NCBI GenBank assembly: GCA_023423895.1
Contig: JAFAER010000109.1
Coordinates: 1 to 30,252 of the forward strand
DNA: 30,252 nt
From: Pseudomonadota bacterium
GTDB lineage: Bacteria > Myxococcota_A > Polyangia > Polyangiales > Polyangiaceae
Reading direction: 5' to 3'
The position numbers were made by a program, and so were the translations under genes. A model generated the notes under the pieces. It searched no databases. It was not told the DNA's origin and saw only the letters and a list, made by a program, of their open reading frames with translations. Positions within the stretch are counted from its first letter, which is position 1. Each line of letters opens with the position of its first letter. This document shows, one piece after another, positions 7,043 to 15,035 of the stretch.

Positions 7043-8056
7043 TCACTTCGTGGCGGGCGGGGGGTCGCACTCGCCCTTGCTCGACACCGAATACCCAGCG
7101 GCAGCGGCCATGCAGGCATTGCCGTACGTGTTGCCGTCGCACGCGCAGACCGGATCGTAGAGCTGGATGCACGCCTCGGGCTTGTACGCGCACTTCCCGC
7201 CTGCGTCCGCCGCTCCGCAGATGTCCTCCGGGGCCCAGCTGCAGAACTGGCCCGGGTTGCACTCGTAGCCGGCCCAGAACCCGCACGCCGTACCTTCGCG
7301 GCGGCTCATGCGGAGGTAGAACTCCGTGGCGGAGGCGAACGGACCGCAGTTCGTGTTCGGCAGGCACTTCGGCATGGCGATGCCGCCGACGAGGAGGATG
7401 CCCTCCTTCGTGCCGAGCGCGGTCTGCGCGCGGTTGAGCGCCGTCTGATCGGCCGGGATCTCCGTGTTCTCGAGCTTCACGTCGATGAGGTTGTAGCTCT
7501 CGTTCGAGTTGAGCTGGTACGCCGCCGTCGACGGGCACGGAGCCGTGATGCAGCGGATGCCGTTGTCGGCTGCGCGATAGAACGTGCCGCCGCCGGTGAT
7601 GTCCGACCCGGTCGCGCCGAGCCACGCCTCGTTCGCCTTGAGGAGACCGACGACCTGACCGCCCGACTTCGTCTTGTACGTGCGGGCCTTCACCAGACCC
7701 TTGCCGCTCACGAGCGCCGCGAGGAAGTTCTGCTGCTCGCGCTCCGAGAGGCCGGTACCGGAGAGCTGGATCGCCGAGACGTAACACTCCGCCTGCTTCT
7801 TGCCGTCGGCGCAGAGCGTCGCCGCGTCGTTCACGCGCTTGACGAAGAACCCGCCGCACAGCGGAGCCGCGCACTTGCGGAAGTCGCGACGCGTGACCTG
7901 GAAGTAGCCGAAGTTCGACGGAGCGCCGGTGACCGCCTCTTCGGCCGAGTCGACCTCGACCTCGTCGGTGTCGTTGGCTTCATCCGCCTGCACGGCGCAG
8001 CCGGCGAAGGCGAAGGAAAGGAGCGCAAGGGGAAGGAGTGCAGTGACCAGCTTCAT
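7043..8056 (-). CDS. Lipoprotein with C-terminal Kazal-type inhibitor domain
   Basis: A 337-residue lipoprotein: signal peptide with lipobox FAGC (Cys 20), then an acidic linker (DTDEVEVDSAEE). A region from about 48 to 255 of unrecognised fold follows, with a TAPCP and two Cys pairs. A short Cys-rich stretch (258-280) precedes a Kazal-type domain at about 289-330. This domain has six cysteines (289, 296, 304, 306, 315, 330) and the family signature PVCACDGNTYGNAC. Kazal domains inhibit serine proteases. In a predatory, protease-secreting group this may protect the cell or block prey enzymes, which is inference. The promoter-like element just upstream supports this ATG. Confidence 0.85.
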   Translation of the reverse strand: MKLVTALLPLALLSFAFAGCAVQADEANDTDEVEVDSAEEAVTGAPSNFGYFQVTRRDFRKCAAPLCGGFFVKRVNDAATLCADGKKQAECYVSAIQLSGTGLSEREQQNFLAALVSGKGLVKARTYKTKSGGQVVGLLKANEAWLGATGSDITGGGTFYRAADNGIRCITAPCPSTAAYQLNSNESYNLIDVKLENTEIPADQTALNRAQTALGTKEGILLVGGIAMPKCLPNTNCGPFASATEFYLRMSRREGTACGFWAGYECNPGQFCSWAPEDICGAADAGGKCAYKPEACIQLYDPVCACDGNTYGNACMAAAAGYSVSSKGECDPPPATK

Positions 8057-8066
8057 GGTGGGCGCC

Positions 8067-8094
8067 CATGTAGCACCATGTACTCACCGAGCAA
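8067..8094 (-). promoter_or_regulatory. Putative promoter of the Kazal lipoprotein
   Basis: On the minus strand TTGCTC (8094-8089), a 16-nt spacer and TACATG (8072-8067), with TGC before the -10. The ATG at 8056 follows after 10 nt, implying a leader of about 3 nt. Confidence 0.45.
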
Positions 8095-8217
8095 GGAAAA
8101 CTGAGCCGTACCGATCGGCAGGCACCAGCGTCGCAGCTGACGCGCGCAAACCGCTCGAAATCCTTGGCGGATTCGACCAGGCCGCGTCGGTCGCACAGCG
8201 GCCGCCTCCGCGAAGCT

Positions 8218-8721
8218 CTACCAGACCTCGACGATCGTGAGCTCGCGCGCCGGCCCCGGCCTCGTCCCGCGCACCTCGATGACGTCCCCTTCGACGCGAC
8301 CGAGCAGGGCCTGACCACGTGGCGACGGCGGGGTGACCACCTGCGCGGCGATGCCGAGGGCCGAGAGCGTGATGCCGCCACCGAACGGCGCGACGAAGAA
8401 CGTCGTGCGTTCCTCGTCCTCGTCCTCGAGCGTCACCACCGCGGACGACTGGATCGTCTTGCCGCCGGCGAGATCGAGCAGCGGCATCGATCCGATCGCC
8501 TTCATGGCGACCTCGATGTCGCGCACGCGAGCCGCCTGCGCGCCGGCGAGGTACGACGCCTCGAGCGCGCGCGTGTCCTTGTCGTTTTCGGGCTTCGCTT
8601 CTTCGTGCGTGGCGGCTTCACGCGCGTCCTTCGCAGCGCGGCGCATGTTGGCGAGCTCATCCTCGAGCTTCGCGAGGAGCTCGTCGACGAGCGCGCGCTT
8701 CTTGTCCTTCCTCTCGGTCAC
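8218..8721 (-). CDS. GreA/GreB-like C-terminal-domain protein
   Basis: A 167-residue protein resembling transcript-cleavage factors. The N-terminal half is helical and charged (about 1-85) and carries the HEEAKPENDKDTRALEASYL segment typical of a GreA/B-like subgroup. The C-terminal half (about 105-167) looks like the FKBP-like GreA_GreB_C fold (AQVVTPPSPRGQALLGRVEGD). The acidic tip residues of true Gre factors are not evident, so cleavage-factor activity is doubtful; it may bind RNA polymerase otherwise. The GTG start lies 37 nt after the stop of the upstream large lipoprotein gene, so co-transcription is possible. A CATGAT also lies 6 nt before the start and could serve as its own -10. Confidence 0.75.
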   Translation of the reverse strand: MTERKDKKRALVDELLAKLEDELANMRRAAKDAREAATHEEAKPENDKDTRALEASYLAGAQAARVRDIEVAMKAIGSMPLLDLAGGKTIQSSAVVTLEDEDEERTTFFVAPFGGGITLSALGIAAQVVTPPSPRGQALLGRVEGDVIEVRGTRPGPARELTIVEVW

Positions 8722-8758
8722 GCGCCCATCATGCCACGATCCGGCGCATCGACGGCGG

Positions 8759-10786
8759 CTACTCGCTCGCCGGAATGAGGCCGTGCTTGCGGCCGAACCA
8801 GTACGCGATGAGGTACTCCGGCGCAGGCGGCTTTGCCGGCGTCACGCCGTCGTACTGCATCTCGGTGCGGAAGCGATAGATGTCGAGCGCCTCCTCGAAC
8901 AACGGCACGCTGCGGAGCGCCTGCGTGCGGTCGGTCGTCGTCCAGTCGTTCTTCCACGGCAACGACGGATACGGCGACAGGCAGAACTCCGGATGGATGC
9001 GATGGTCGACGTGCACCGTCGGCTTCGGGAACGGCATCTCGCGTAGCCGCCAGAGGACGTCGTCGATGACGGCCTTGTTCGTGGGTTGCCCCGAGTACAC
9101 GGTGCCGAGCAGATTCCAGAGCGGCAGCCGCTGCCGCTTCAGGTTGTCGAAGGAGTCGTTGATCACGCCCCGGAAGCTCGTCTTCGCATCGCCGCCGAGA
9201 TCGAGCTTCTCGGCGAGCAGCATGTGGAAGACGCTGCCGACGAAGCCAAGGTTCAGGCCGCTCCAGTCGGCCGTGCCCTGCTCGTACAGAGTGGTGTTGT
9301 TCGTGATGACGATCTTGCTTGCGGTCCAGGCGGCCTCCGCCTTCGCCTGGTACTGGAGCTTGCCAACGAGGTCGTTCGAGACGACCGCGGCGAGCCACGA
9401 CGAATCGAGCTCGTCGGCGCCGCGATCCGAGCTGACGTCGTCGGAGAGGTGCTTCGCGTTCGTGCGGATGCGCGCGCAGATGGGATCGCTCCCGGACTGA
9501 CACAGCATGCGGTGACCGAGCACGTACGCGATGTAGAGCCCTTTCATCATGTCGTTGTTGCCGCCCTCGAGCCATTCGAGGTTCGAGAGCGCACCGGCGC
9601 CCGCGTGCCATCCTCCGCCGACGCTGCCGGTCTTCGGTCGGATCGCGCGAGCGAAGACTTTCCAGTTCCCCGTCACCTCCTGGAGCTTGAGGATCCCGTC
9701 GAGCGCCTTGACTGCATTGGCCTTCGCCTTCGGGTCGCCGGTGACCTCGAAGCGATAGACCTGGCTCGCCATGTAGACGCCGGTCCAGAGCGCCGCCGAG
9801 AAGTGGACCTGCTTGGGTTGTCCGGCCGGCGCGGCGTCCAGCAACATCCCGGTCGTCGGATGGACGAACTCCGTCTCGATCTCGGTGTCGAAGCCTGCGG
9901 CCTTCTCGGCGAGGGTCTTCCGGTACGCGTCGGCGCGGAGCTGCGCCTCTTGCGTGCTGATCGCGTCGACGACCTTGTTCACGACCCGGATCGCATCGGG
10001 ATTCGCGCGATGGAACGCGAAGTCCGTCGTGTCCACGATGTGACCGTGAATCGCCGCTTCGAACTCGGGGCGACCGACGTAGGGCTTCACGTCCGGAAGC
10101 GCGCGGAAGGACGAATAGGCCGCCCAAAGCGACTGCTTGATCAGCACGGTCGGCGGGTCGTGCCCCGGGACCACCACGCGTGCCGGCGCGAAGATCGGCT
10201 CGGCGCCGTTCGGCGTGCGCTTCTCCCACGTCTCGTCGCCGGTGATGCCTGGACCGCCATAGGTCGCCTTTGCTTTGCCGCTCTCGAGGATGACCTTGCC
10301 GCTGACCTTCACGGGCGCGTCGGACAGCTTGCGTTCGAGCGTGCCCCGCTTCGCGATGAACCCGCGACTGTCGAGCGTGACGTCGAGCGCGAGCTCCTTC
10401 TGCACATCGCCGCTCGCTTCGCCGGTGAACGTCCAGTGAAGCGTGCGGCCGTCCTCGACCTTCACATCGTCGTAGCGAATCGAGCGGATCACCTGCAGCT
10501 TCCCCGCGGCGGGGCGGATCTCGGCTTGGCCTTGGTAAGCCCCGCGCGCATCCTGTCCGCTGACGCTCCAGACTCCGGTGAGCTCCTTTGCGATCGGTTC
10601 GCCCGTCGCAGGGTCGTTCGCGTTCTGTCCCGACGAGGTTCCCGCGTTCCGATCGCTGTCCGTCGGGTTCGTGCCTGCAGTCTCGTTCGTGGCGTCGCCG
10701 GACGAGCCGTCGCTCCCGCATCCGCCGACGGCGGCCGAGAACAGAACGCTCGCGAAGAATGCCGCTCGGCGCTCGAAGATGCCCAT
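8759..10786 (-). CDS. Large lipoprotein, unknown; beta-rich N-terminal domain plus alpha/alpha-toroid-like region
   Basis: A 675-residue lipoprotein with lipobox VGGC (Cys 23), then a Ser/Asn/Asp/Gly linker to about residue 60. Residues 65-190 look beta-rich (GVWSVSGQDARGAYQGQAEI...), like a lipocalin-type barrel. The rest is mainly helical with repeating segments such as AALWTGVYMASQVYRF, GGGWHAGAGALSNLEWLEGG and MKGLYIAYVLGHRMLC. This resembles (alpha/alpha)6-toroid carbohydrate-active enzymes, but I cannot name a family or catalytic residues. GGAGGG lies 9 nt before the ATG. It is probably cell-surface or periplasmic. Confidence 0.75.
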   Translation of the reverse strand: MGIFERRAAFFASVLFSAAVGGCGSDGSSGDATNETAGTNPTDSDRNAGTSSGQNANDPATGEPIAKELTGVWSVSGQDARGAYQGQAEIRPAAGKLQVIRSIRYDDVKVEDGRTLHWTFTGEASGDVQKELALDVTLDSRGFIAKRGTLERKLSDAPVKVSGKVILESGKAKATYGGPGITGDETWEKRTPNGAEPIFAPARVVVPGHDPPTVLIKQSLWAAYSSFRALPDVKPYVGRPEFEAAIHGHIVDTTDFAFHRANPDAIRVVNKVVDAISTQEAQLRADAYRKTLAEKAAGFDTEIETEFVHPTTGMLLDAAPAGQPKQVHFSAALWTGVYMASQVYRFEVTGDPKAKANAVKALDGILKLQEVTGNWKVFARAIRPKTGSVGGGWHAGAGALSNLEWLEGGNNDMMKGLYIAYVLGHRMLCQSGSDPICARIRTNAKHLSDDVSSDRGADELDSSWLAAVVSNDLVGKLQYQAKAEAAWTASKIVITNNTTLYEQGTADWSGLNLGFVGSVFHMLLAEKLDLGGDAKTSFRGVINDSFDNLKRQRLPLWNLLGTVYSGQPTNKAVIDDVLWRLREMPFPKPTVHVDHRIHPEFCLSPYPSLPWKNDWTTTDRTQALRSVPLFEEALDIYRFRTEMQYDGVTPAKPPAPEYLIAYWFGRKHGLIPASE

Positions 10787-11193
10787 GGTCCCGATCCCTC
10801 CGAAGCGCGCATCTTAGGGGGAGGTCCTCGGCCTCCCAGCGAGCGGTCACCCGATGTAAGAAAGGCACGAAACTTTTCAGATTCGCGCCGATCGCCGCGT
10901 CCTGCGGCGGGCAAGATCTTGACCTCGAGCGTAGTTGGGAATAGGTGGGGCGCGTCATGTACCGCTTCATCACCAGCGTCGTTCGCCGCGTTCGCCGCAA
11001 GCGCTTCGCCGGCTGGCTCCCGCCGATCGCCGTCGCGGGCTGCTGACCGATCTTCAGGGCTCGCGCCCTCGAATCGATCGTCCGCGCTCCGCGTCCCGCG
11101 CACGGATGCGCCTCCGGAATGAGTGTCGTCGGCAACGCTGCCGCAACTCGCCTCGCTGAGTCGCCCGTTCGCGTCGTCCGTTCGCGCGTTCGG
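10787..11193. other. 407-bp intergenic region
   Basis: It lies between the start of the large lipoprotein gene and the stop of the kinase gene, both on the minus strand. It holds TAAGAT (minus strand, near 10811-10816), a possible -10 of the lipoprotein gene, and a short CGCCGC/GCGGCG hairpin at 10893-10909. It also holds one short plus-strand ORF (listed separately). No other gene is supported. Confidence 0.5.
10957..11046 (+). CDS. Possible 29-codon cationic peptide ORF
   Basis: A short frame starting MYRFITSVV, with a strongly basic centre (RRVRRKR), then a hydrophobic end, PPIAVAGC, directly before TGA. AGGTGGGG lies about 7 nt upstream and TTGACC (10919-10924) could be a -35, with TAGGTG 17 nt later. 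The end looks like a lipobox, so this could also be the stump of a lipoprotein gene cut by a stop: the frame stays open after the TGA but codes for Arg-rich, non-protein-like sequence. There is no comparison to confirm expression. Confidence 0.3.
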   Translation: MYRFITSVVRRVRRKRFAGWLPPIAVAGC

Positions 11194-12876
11194 TCAGCCT
11201 CCGCGCCAGCGCTTCTTTTTCTTCTTCTTCTTGTGCGGCTGGCCCGGGCGCGGCGCCGAGCGCTTCTTCTTCGCGGGTTTCTTCACGGTCGGCTGCTGCT
11301 GTTGCTGTGCCGCAGGCTTCCGCGGAGCGACGCTCGGCGGTCGCGGCGCTGCAGGAGCCGCTGGAGCGGCTGGAGCGGCTGGAGCCTCAGGAGCTGCAGC
11401 ATCGATCTCGGCGAGCACCGATGCGTCGGGCTCCTCGTCTTCTTCGTCCTCGTCGTCTTCGTCTTCTTCCTCGTCCGAGGCATCGGTCGATGCGTCGACG
11501 ATCTCGTCATCCGCACCAGCATCGAGCGTCTCGTCGACCACGAGCGCCGACGCATCTTCCTCTTCTTCGGGCGCGTCCGCGTCGAGGGGCAGCTCGCCGA
11601 GAGCTAGCGCGGCGGCATCGGTGATGAGCGGAGCCGTGTTCGCCGTCGCCGATCCCGCGCGCGCCCCGTCACCGAACATTCGCTCGAGCGCGGGCTTGCC
11701 GTTCCAGATGAAGAAACCCGCGGCCCCCGCGACCGCGACGAGCGCGACGGTCCTGAAGAGCGAGCGTCCGCTCCTGGCTTGCGGACGCACCGAGCTCGAA
11801 GGCGGTGGTCCGCTGTCGAAGGGCTCTTCACGACGCGACTCGGCACCGAACGACGGCGCCGCGGCGGCCGCGACCACCGCCGGCACACGAACCGTGTCGG
11901 CGAGGGCCGGCGCGGTGATCGCCGCGGGCGCCGGAGCATGGGTTGCACGCGGCTGCGAAGGCGGGACGACGTGGAGCGTCGAACCGTCTGCCGGAAGCAT
12001 CGCGAGCGCCGCCTGCACGTCCGCGCGCATGGCCGCTGCGGTCGGGTACCGGTCTTCGCGCTTGAACTCGAGCGCGTGGTCGACGATACGCGCGAACGGC
12101 TCCGAGACCTCCGGCGCCACGGTGCGGAGCTTCGGCGCCGGCGTCGTCGCCATCCGAACGACGAGACCGAGCGTGTGCGCGGCGTCGTGGATCCGCTGAT
12201 GGCTCACGAGCTGGAACAGGATCGACCCCAGTGCATAGAGGTCGGTCCGGCCATCGATCTCGTCGACGTGACCCGCGGCTTGCTCCGGAGACATGTACGT
12301 CGGCGTTCCGAGGGCCATGCCGGCGATCGTCTGTTCGCTGGCCTCGAGCAATCGCGCCAGCCCGAAGTCGAGGACCTTGACCTGTGTCCCCTCCTTGTCG
12401 GGATCGCGAGCCAAGAACAGATTGTCGGGCTTGAGATCGCGATGGACGACACCGTTGGTGTGGGCGGCGTCGAGCACGGCGAGCACGCCGTCTGCGATCT
12501 CGAGCAGGTCGTGCTCGGTGAGCGACGGCTCGCGCTTCGCTCGATCGCCGAGCGACTCGCCATCGAGCAGCTCCATGACGAGGTAGGCCGTGCCCTCGTC
12601 CGTACCGTCCTGGATGACGTCGTCATCCAGCACCTTCACCGCGCCCGCGTGATCGACACGATTGGCGGCGTAGCCCTCGTGTAGGAAGCGCTTGCGGATG
12701 TGTGGCAGGCGCCCCATCGAGGGCGACAGCACCTTCACAGCCGCGCGAGCGCCGTTGCGGTGCCGCGCTGCATAGACGGCCCCCATCCCGCCGACCCCGA
12801 GCAGGCGCTCGAGCGTCCACTTCTCGTGGAGCACGCTGCCGACGCGCTCCTCCGCTCGTGGATCCGCGGCGATCAT
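11194..12876 (-). CDS. Ser/Thr protein kinase with TM helix and extreme low-complexity tail
   Basis: A Hanks-type (PknB-like) kinase of 560 residues. The kinase domain spans about 20-290: glycine loop GVGGMGAVY (27-35), catalytic Lys48, HRDLKPDN (145-152), DFG (170-172), and TPTYMSPEQ in the activation segment. A linker leads to one membrane helix (about 373-391). The outer part then has a long Glu/Asp run (about 435-483), an Ala-Ala-Pro repeat (498-511), five Gln (524-528), and a Lys-rich end with a run of seven Lys or more. The acidic and basic blocks could interact with each other or with polyanions. The ATG lies 8 nt after CATAAT. Confidence 0.93.
   Translation of the reverse strand: MIAADPRAEERVGSVLHEKWTLERLLGVGGMGAVYAARHRNGARAAVKVLSPSMGRLPHIRKRFLHEGYAANRVDHAGAVKVLDDDVIQDGTDEGTAYLVMELLDGESLGDRAKREPSLTEHDLLEIADGVLAVLDAAHTNGVVHRDLKPDNLFLARDPDKEGTQVKVLDFGLARLLEASEQTIAGMALGTPTYMSPEQAAGHVDEIDGRTDLYALGSILFQLVSHQRIHDAAHTLGLVVRMATTPAPKLRTVAPEVSEPFARIVDHALEFKREDRYPTAAAMRADVQAALAMLPADGSTLHVVPPSQPRATHAPAPAAITAPALADTVRVPAVVAAAAAPSFGAESRREEPFDSGPPPSSSVRPQARSGRSLFRTVALVAVAGAAGFFIWNGKPALERMFGDGARAGSATANTAPLITDAAALALGELPLDADAPEEEEDASALVVDETLDAGADDEIVDASTDASDEEEDEDDEDEEDEEPDASVLAEIDAAAPEAPAAPAAPAAPAAPRPPSVAPRKPAAQQQQQPTVKKPAKKKRSAPRPGQPHKKKKKKKRWRGG
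11350..11397 (+). repeat. In-frame 9-bp tandem repeat (Ala-Ala-Pro) in the kinase gene
   Basis: The unit GCTGGAGCG is repeated about four times, encoding AAP units in the outer part of the kinase on the minus strand. Neighbouring tracts (CTTCTTCTTCTT near 11213-11235 and GTCTTCGTCTTC near 11429-11475) encode the Lys and Glu/Asp runs. Such tracts tend to change length between strains. Confidence 0.75.
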
Positions 12877-12884
12877 GTCCGGTG

Positions 12885-12890
12885 ATTATG
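12885..12890 (-). promoter_or_regulatory. -10-like element of the kinase gene
   Basis: CATAAT on the minus strand, 8 nt before the ATG at 12876. No good -35 is seen at 16-18 nt. Confidence 0.35.
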
Positions 12891-13111
12891 CCGCAGCGCT
12901 CGGACGGACGCGCGGATTCCCCGACGAGCATGGTCGAGCTTGAGGGCCGTCACCCGCAATCCATCATGCGCGCGCGGGTTTTCTCGTCACACACGGCCGA
13001 CATCGAGATCGACGCAAACAACGAAACGAACGAGAGGAGAAACAAGCGGTCAGCTCGACCATGTATCGTAGGTCGAGCGTGCACGCGAAGTGCATCGACG
13101 CGGGTGGACCG

Positions 13112-14392
13112 ATGCGACGCTTGTTCCTCTACGCTCTCTTTTCCTCGCTCGTCTTCACCGCCCCGGCCTGCAACGACAAGGAGCCAGGCTCTTCGGCGAA
13201 CGTCTCGCCTTCGACGCCCGGCCCGCAGCCCGGCGGCTCCGGGGCAACTCGCGACGGTGGGACGGCCCCGCTTGACGGCGCGACTGCGGAGGGTGGCGCG
13301 GACGCGCCCGTGGACGCCGAGCCGTCGGGCCCCGCACGCGTGGACTTCGTCGGCCGCTTCGACACCCGCGATCCGGCCGGGCCGAAGTGCGCGTGGCCGG
13401 GGTGTCGCATCGTGGCGCGCTTCAAAGGGACGTCGGTGAAGGCGCAGCTGTCCGAGATCACCGAGTCGTGGATGATGGGTGGGCCGAGCGAATGGGACGT
13501 GTCGATCGACGGGCAGCTCCAGCCCAAGATCGTGACGACGTCGAACAGCGGGCCGACCGAATACGTCCTTGCCACCGGTCTTCCGGATGCAGTGCACGTC
13601 GTCGAGCTGTACAAGCGAAGCGAAGCCCAGAACGGGACGACGCAGTTCCTCGGCTACGACTTCGACGGTGGTGAGCTCCTCGCGCCGCCGGTGCGCAAGG
13701 CGCGCAAGATCGAGATCATCGGCGACTCACAGCCCGCAGCGTTCGGCGTCGAAGGCGTGGGTCAGGGACCGATGTGCCCTGGTCTCAACTACGCTGCGCG
13801 CTGGCAGAACTTCCGCAAGTCGTTCGGCACTCGCCTCGGCGAGAAGCTCAACGCGGAGGTGTTCGGCACCGTGTACTCGGGCAAGGGCATGGCGAAGAAC
13901 ATCTGGCATCCCGACCCGTTCACGATGCCGATGCTCTTCCCGCGGACGTTGCCGACCGATCCGAACAGCATCTGGGACTTCTCTTCGTTCGTGCCGGACG
14001 TGGTCGTCATCATGATGGGCGGCAACGACTTCGCCGTCGGACAGCCGGTCGACGAGGGGCCGGCGACGGTCGCGCAGTTCACGGACGCCTACGATGCGTT
14101 CGTCGTCACCGTCCGGCAGAAGTACCCCGCTGCGCACGTCTTCCTCGTCACGTCGCCATCGGTGAGCGACGAGCAGCCGCCTAACCGCAACTCGCGCACG
14201 AACGTGATGGCTGGCATCGCCAGCGTCGTCCAGCGCCGCCATGGCGCCGGCGACGCGAAGGTCTACTCCGCGACCCCGCCCGTCGCCGCGCCCACGGAGC
14301 TGACCGGCTGCGAGGGGCACGGTTCGCCCGAGTTCCACGACCGCGTCGCGAACGACCTCGCTCCGCTCATCCGCGCGAAGACAGGCTGGTAG
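13112..14392 (+). CDS. SGNH/GDSL esterase lipoprotein, carbohydrate esterase family 2-like
   Basis: Probable secreted deacetylase or acetyl esterase acting on acetylated glycans. From the ATG at 13112 the signal peptide ends in TAPAC (Cys 20), followed by a Pro/Gly/Asp linker to about 75. A jelly-roll domain (about 77-190; VDFVGRFDTRDPAGPK...) is typical of the N-terminal domain of CE2 esterases. The SGNH domain has GDSQ (Ser 206), GGND (303-306) and a C-terminal CEGHGSPEFH, where His403 is the likely catalytic His. The usual Asp two residues before it is replaced by Glu. A longer frame to 13061 adds residues before the signal peptide and is not preferred. It is divergent from the kinase gene. 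Confidence 0.85.
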   Translation: MRRLFLYALFSSLVFTAPACNDKEPGSSANVSPSTPGPQPGGSGATRDGGTAPLDGATAEGGADAPVDAEPSGPARVDFVGRFDTRDPAGPKCAWPGCRIVARFKGTSVKAQLSEITESWMMGGPSEWDVSIDGQLQPKIVTTSNSGPTEYVLATGLPDAVHVVELYKRSEAQNGTTQFLGYDFDGGELLAPPVRKARKIEIIGDSQPAAFGVEGVGQGPMCPGLNYAARWQNFRKSFGTRLGEKLNAEVFGTVYSGKGMAKNIWHPDPFTMPMLFPRTLPTDPNSIWDFSSFVPDVVVIMMGGNDFAVGQPVDEGPATVAQFTDAYDAFVVTVRQKYPAAHVFLVTSPSVSDEQPPNRNSRTNVMAGIASVVQRRHGAGDAKVYSATPPVAAPTELTGCEGHGSPEFHDRVANDLAPLIRAKTGW

Positions 14393-14407
14393 ACAGGCCC
14401 GTAGCCG

Positions 14408-14839
14408 TCACTCGGCATCGACGACGGCGGCCTGCGACGTTCCCGCTGTGACGCCGCACGCCGGGCAGAGCGGAAGGTCGGCGACGTGCTCGTGCCCGCA
14501 TCGCTCGCAGATGTGCTCGGCGGCGGTAGGACGCTCCGGGATCTGGGAGTCGGCATCGGTGTCGACGAGGAGAACGAGCTCGTCGCGGCCGAGCCGGATC
14601 CGATCGTTCGCCGAGAGGAGCTTTGGCGAACGGAGCCGGGCTCCGTTCACGCGCACGCCGTTACGGCTGTTCAGGTCGGTGATCAGACAGCCTTCTTCGC
14701 AGACGTAGATCTCCGCGTGCTGTCGCGAGACGAGCGCGTCGTCGAAGGTGATCGGGCACTCGGGGCCTCGTCCGAGGATCGTGCGGCCTGGTCGGAGATC
14801 GATCTCCTGGAGATGGAACCTGAGACGCCACCGCTGCAT
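14408..14839 (-). CDS. FHA domain protein with C-terminal zinc ribbon
   Basis: A 143-residue cytoplasmic protein. The FHA domain (about 5-92) has the phosphothreonine-binding residues GRGPE (23-27), SRQH (38-41) and SRNGVRVNG (58-66), so it should bind pThr peptides made by Ser/Thr kinases. After a short linker comes a C-x2-C-x10-C-x2-C zinc ribbon (Cys 111, 114, 125, 128; CERCGH...CPACG). It may act as an adaptor between kinase signalling and another protein or nucleic acid. A GTG directly before this ATG is an alternative start. TTGCGG and AAGCAT 16 nt apart lie just upstream and may be its promoter. Confidence 0.88.
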   Translation of the reverse strand: MQRWRLRFHLQEIDLRPGRTILGRGPECPITFDDALVSRQHAEIYVCEEGCLITDLNSRNGVRVNGARLRSPKLLSANDRIRLGRDELVLLVDTDADSQIPERPTAAEHICERCGHEHVADLPLCPACGVTAGTSQAAVVDAE

Positions 14840-15035
14840 CACCTGGATGCTTGCACGCGGGCCGTAGACCGCAATGCGGCAAGTCGCCCGTCACGTCGGC
14901 TAGCGCGTAGCACGTTTCGCGGTCGGACGACCCCTGCGACGGTGCACACAGCGGACACCGCCGATGGAAAGCAGAATGGCCAGCACGCGACCACGCGCTG
15001 GCCTCGTTCGGCGCTGTCTGCTGCGCAGGATCGCG

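Noticed and set aside
8718..11135. Very long open frames overlapping the 675-residue lipoprotein gene (805 codons on the minus strand, 678 codons on the plus strand)
   Set aside because: Both are Arg/Ala/Gly-rich with no domain, signal or start context. They result from GC-rich third positions of the real gene in another frame.
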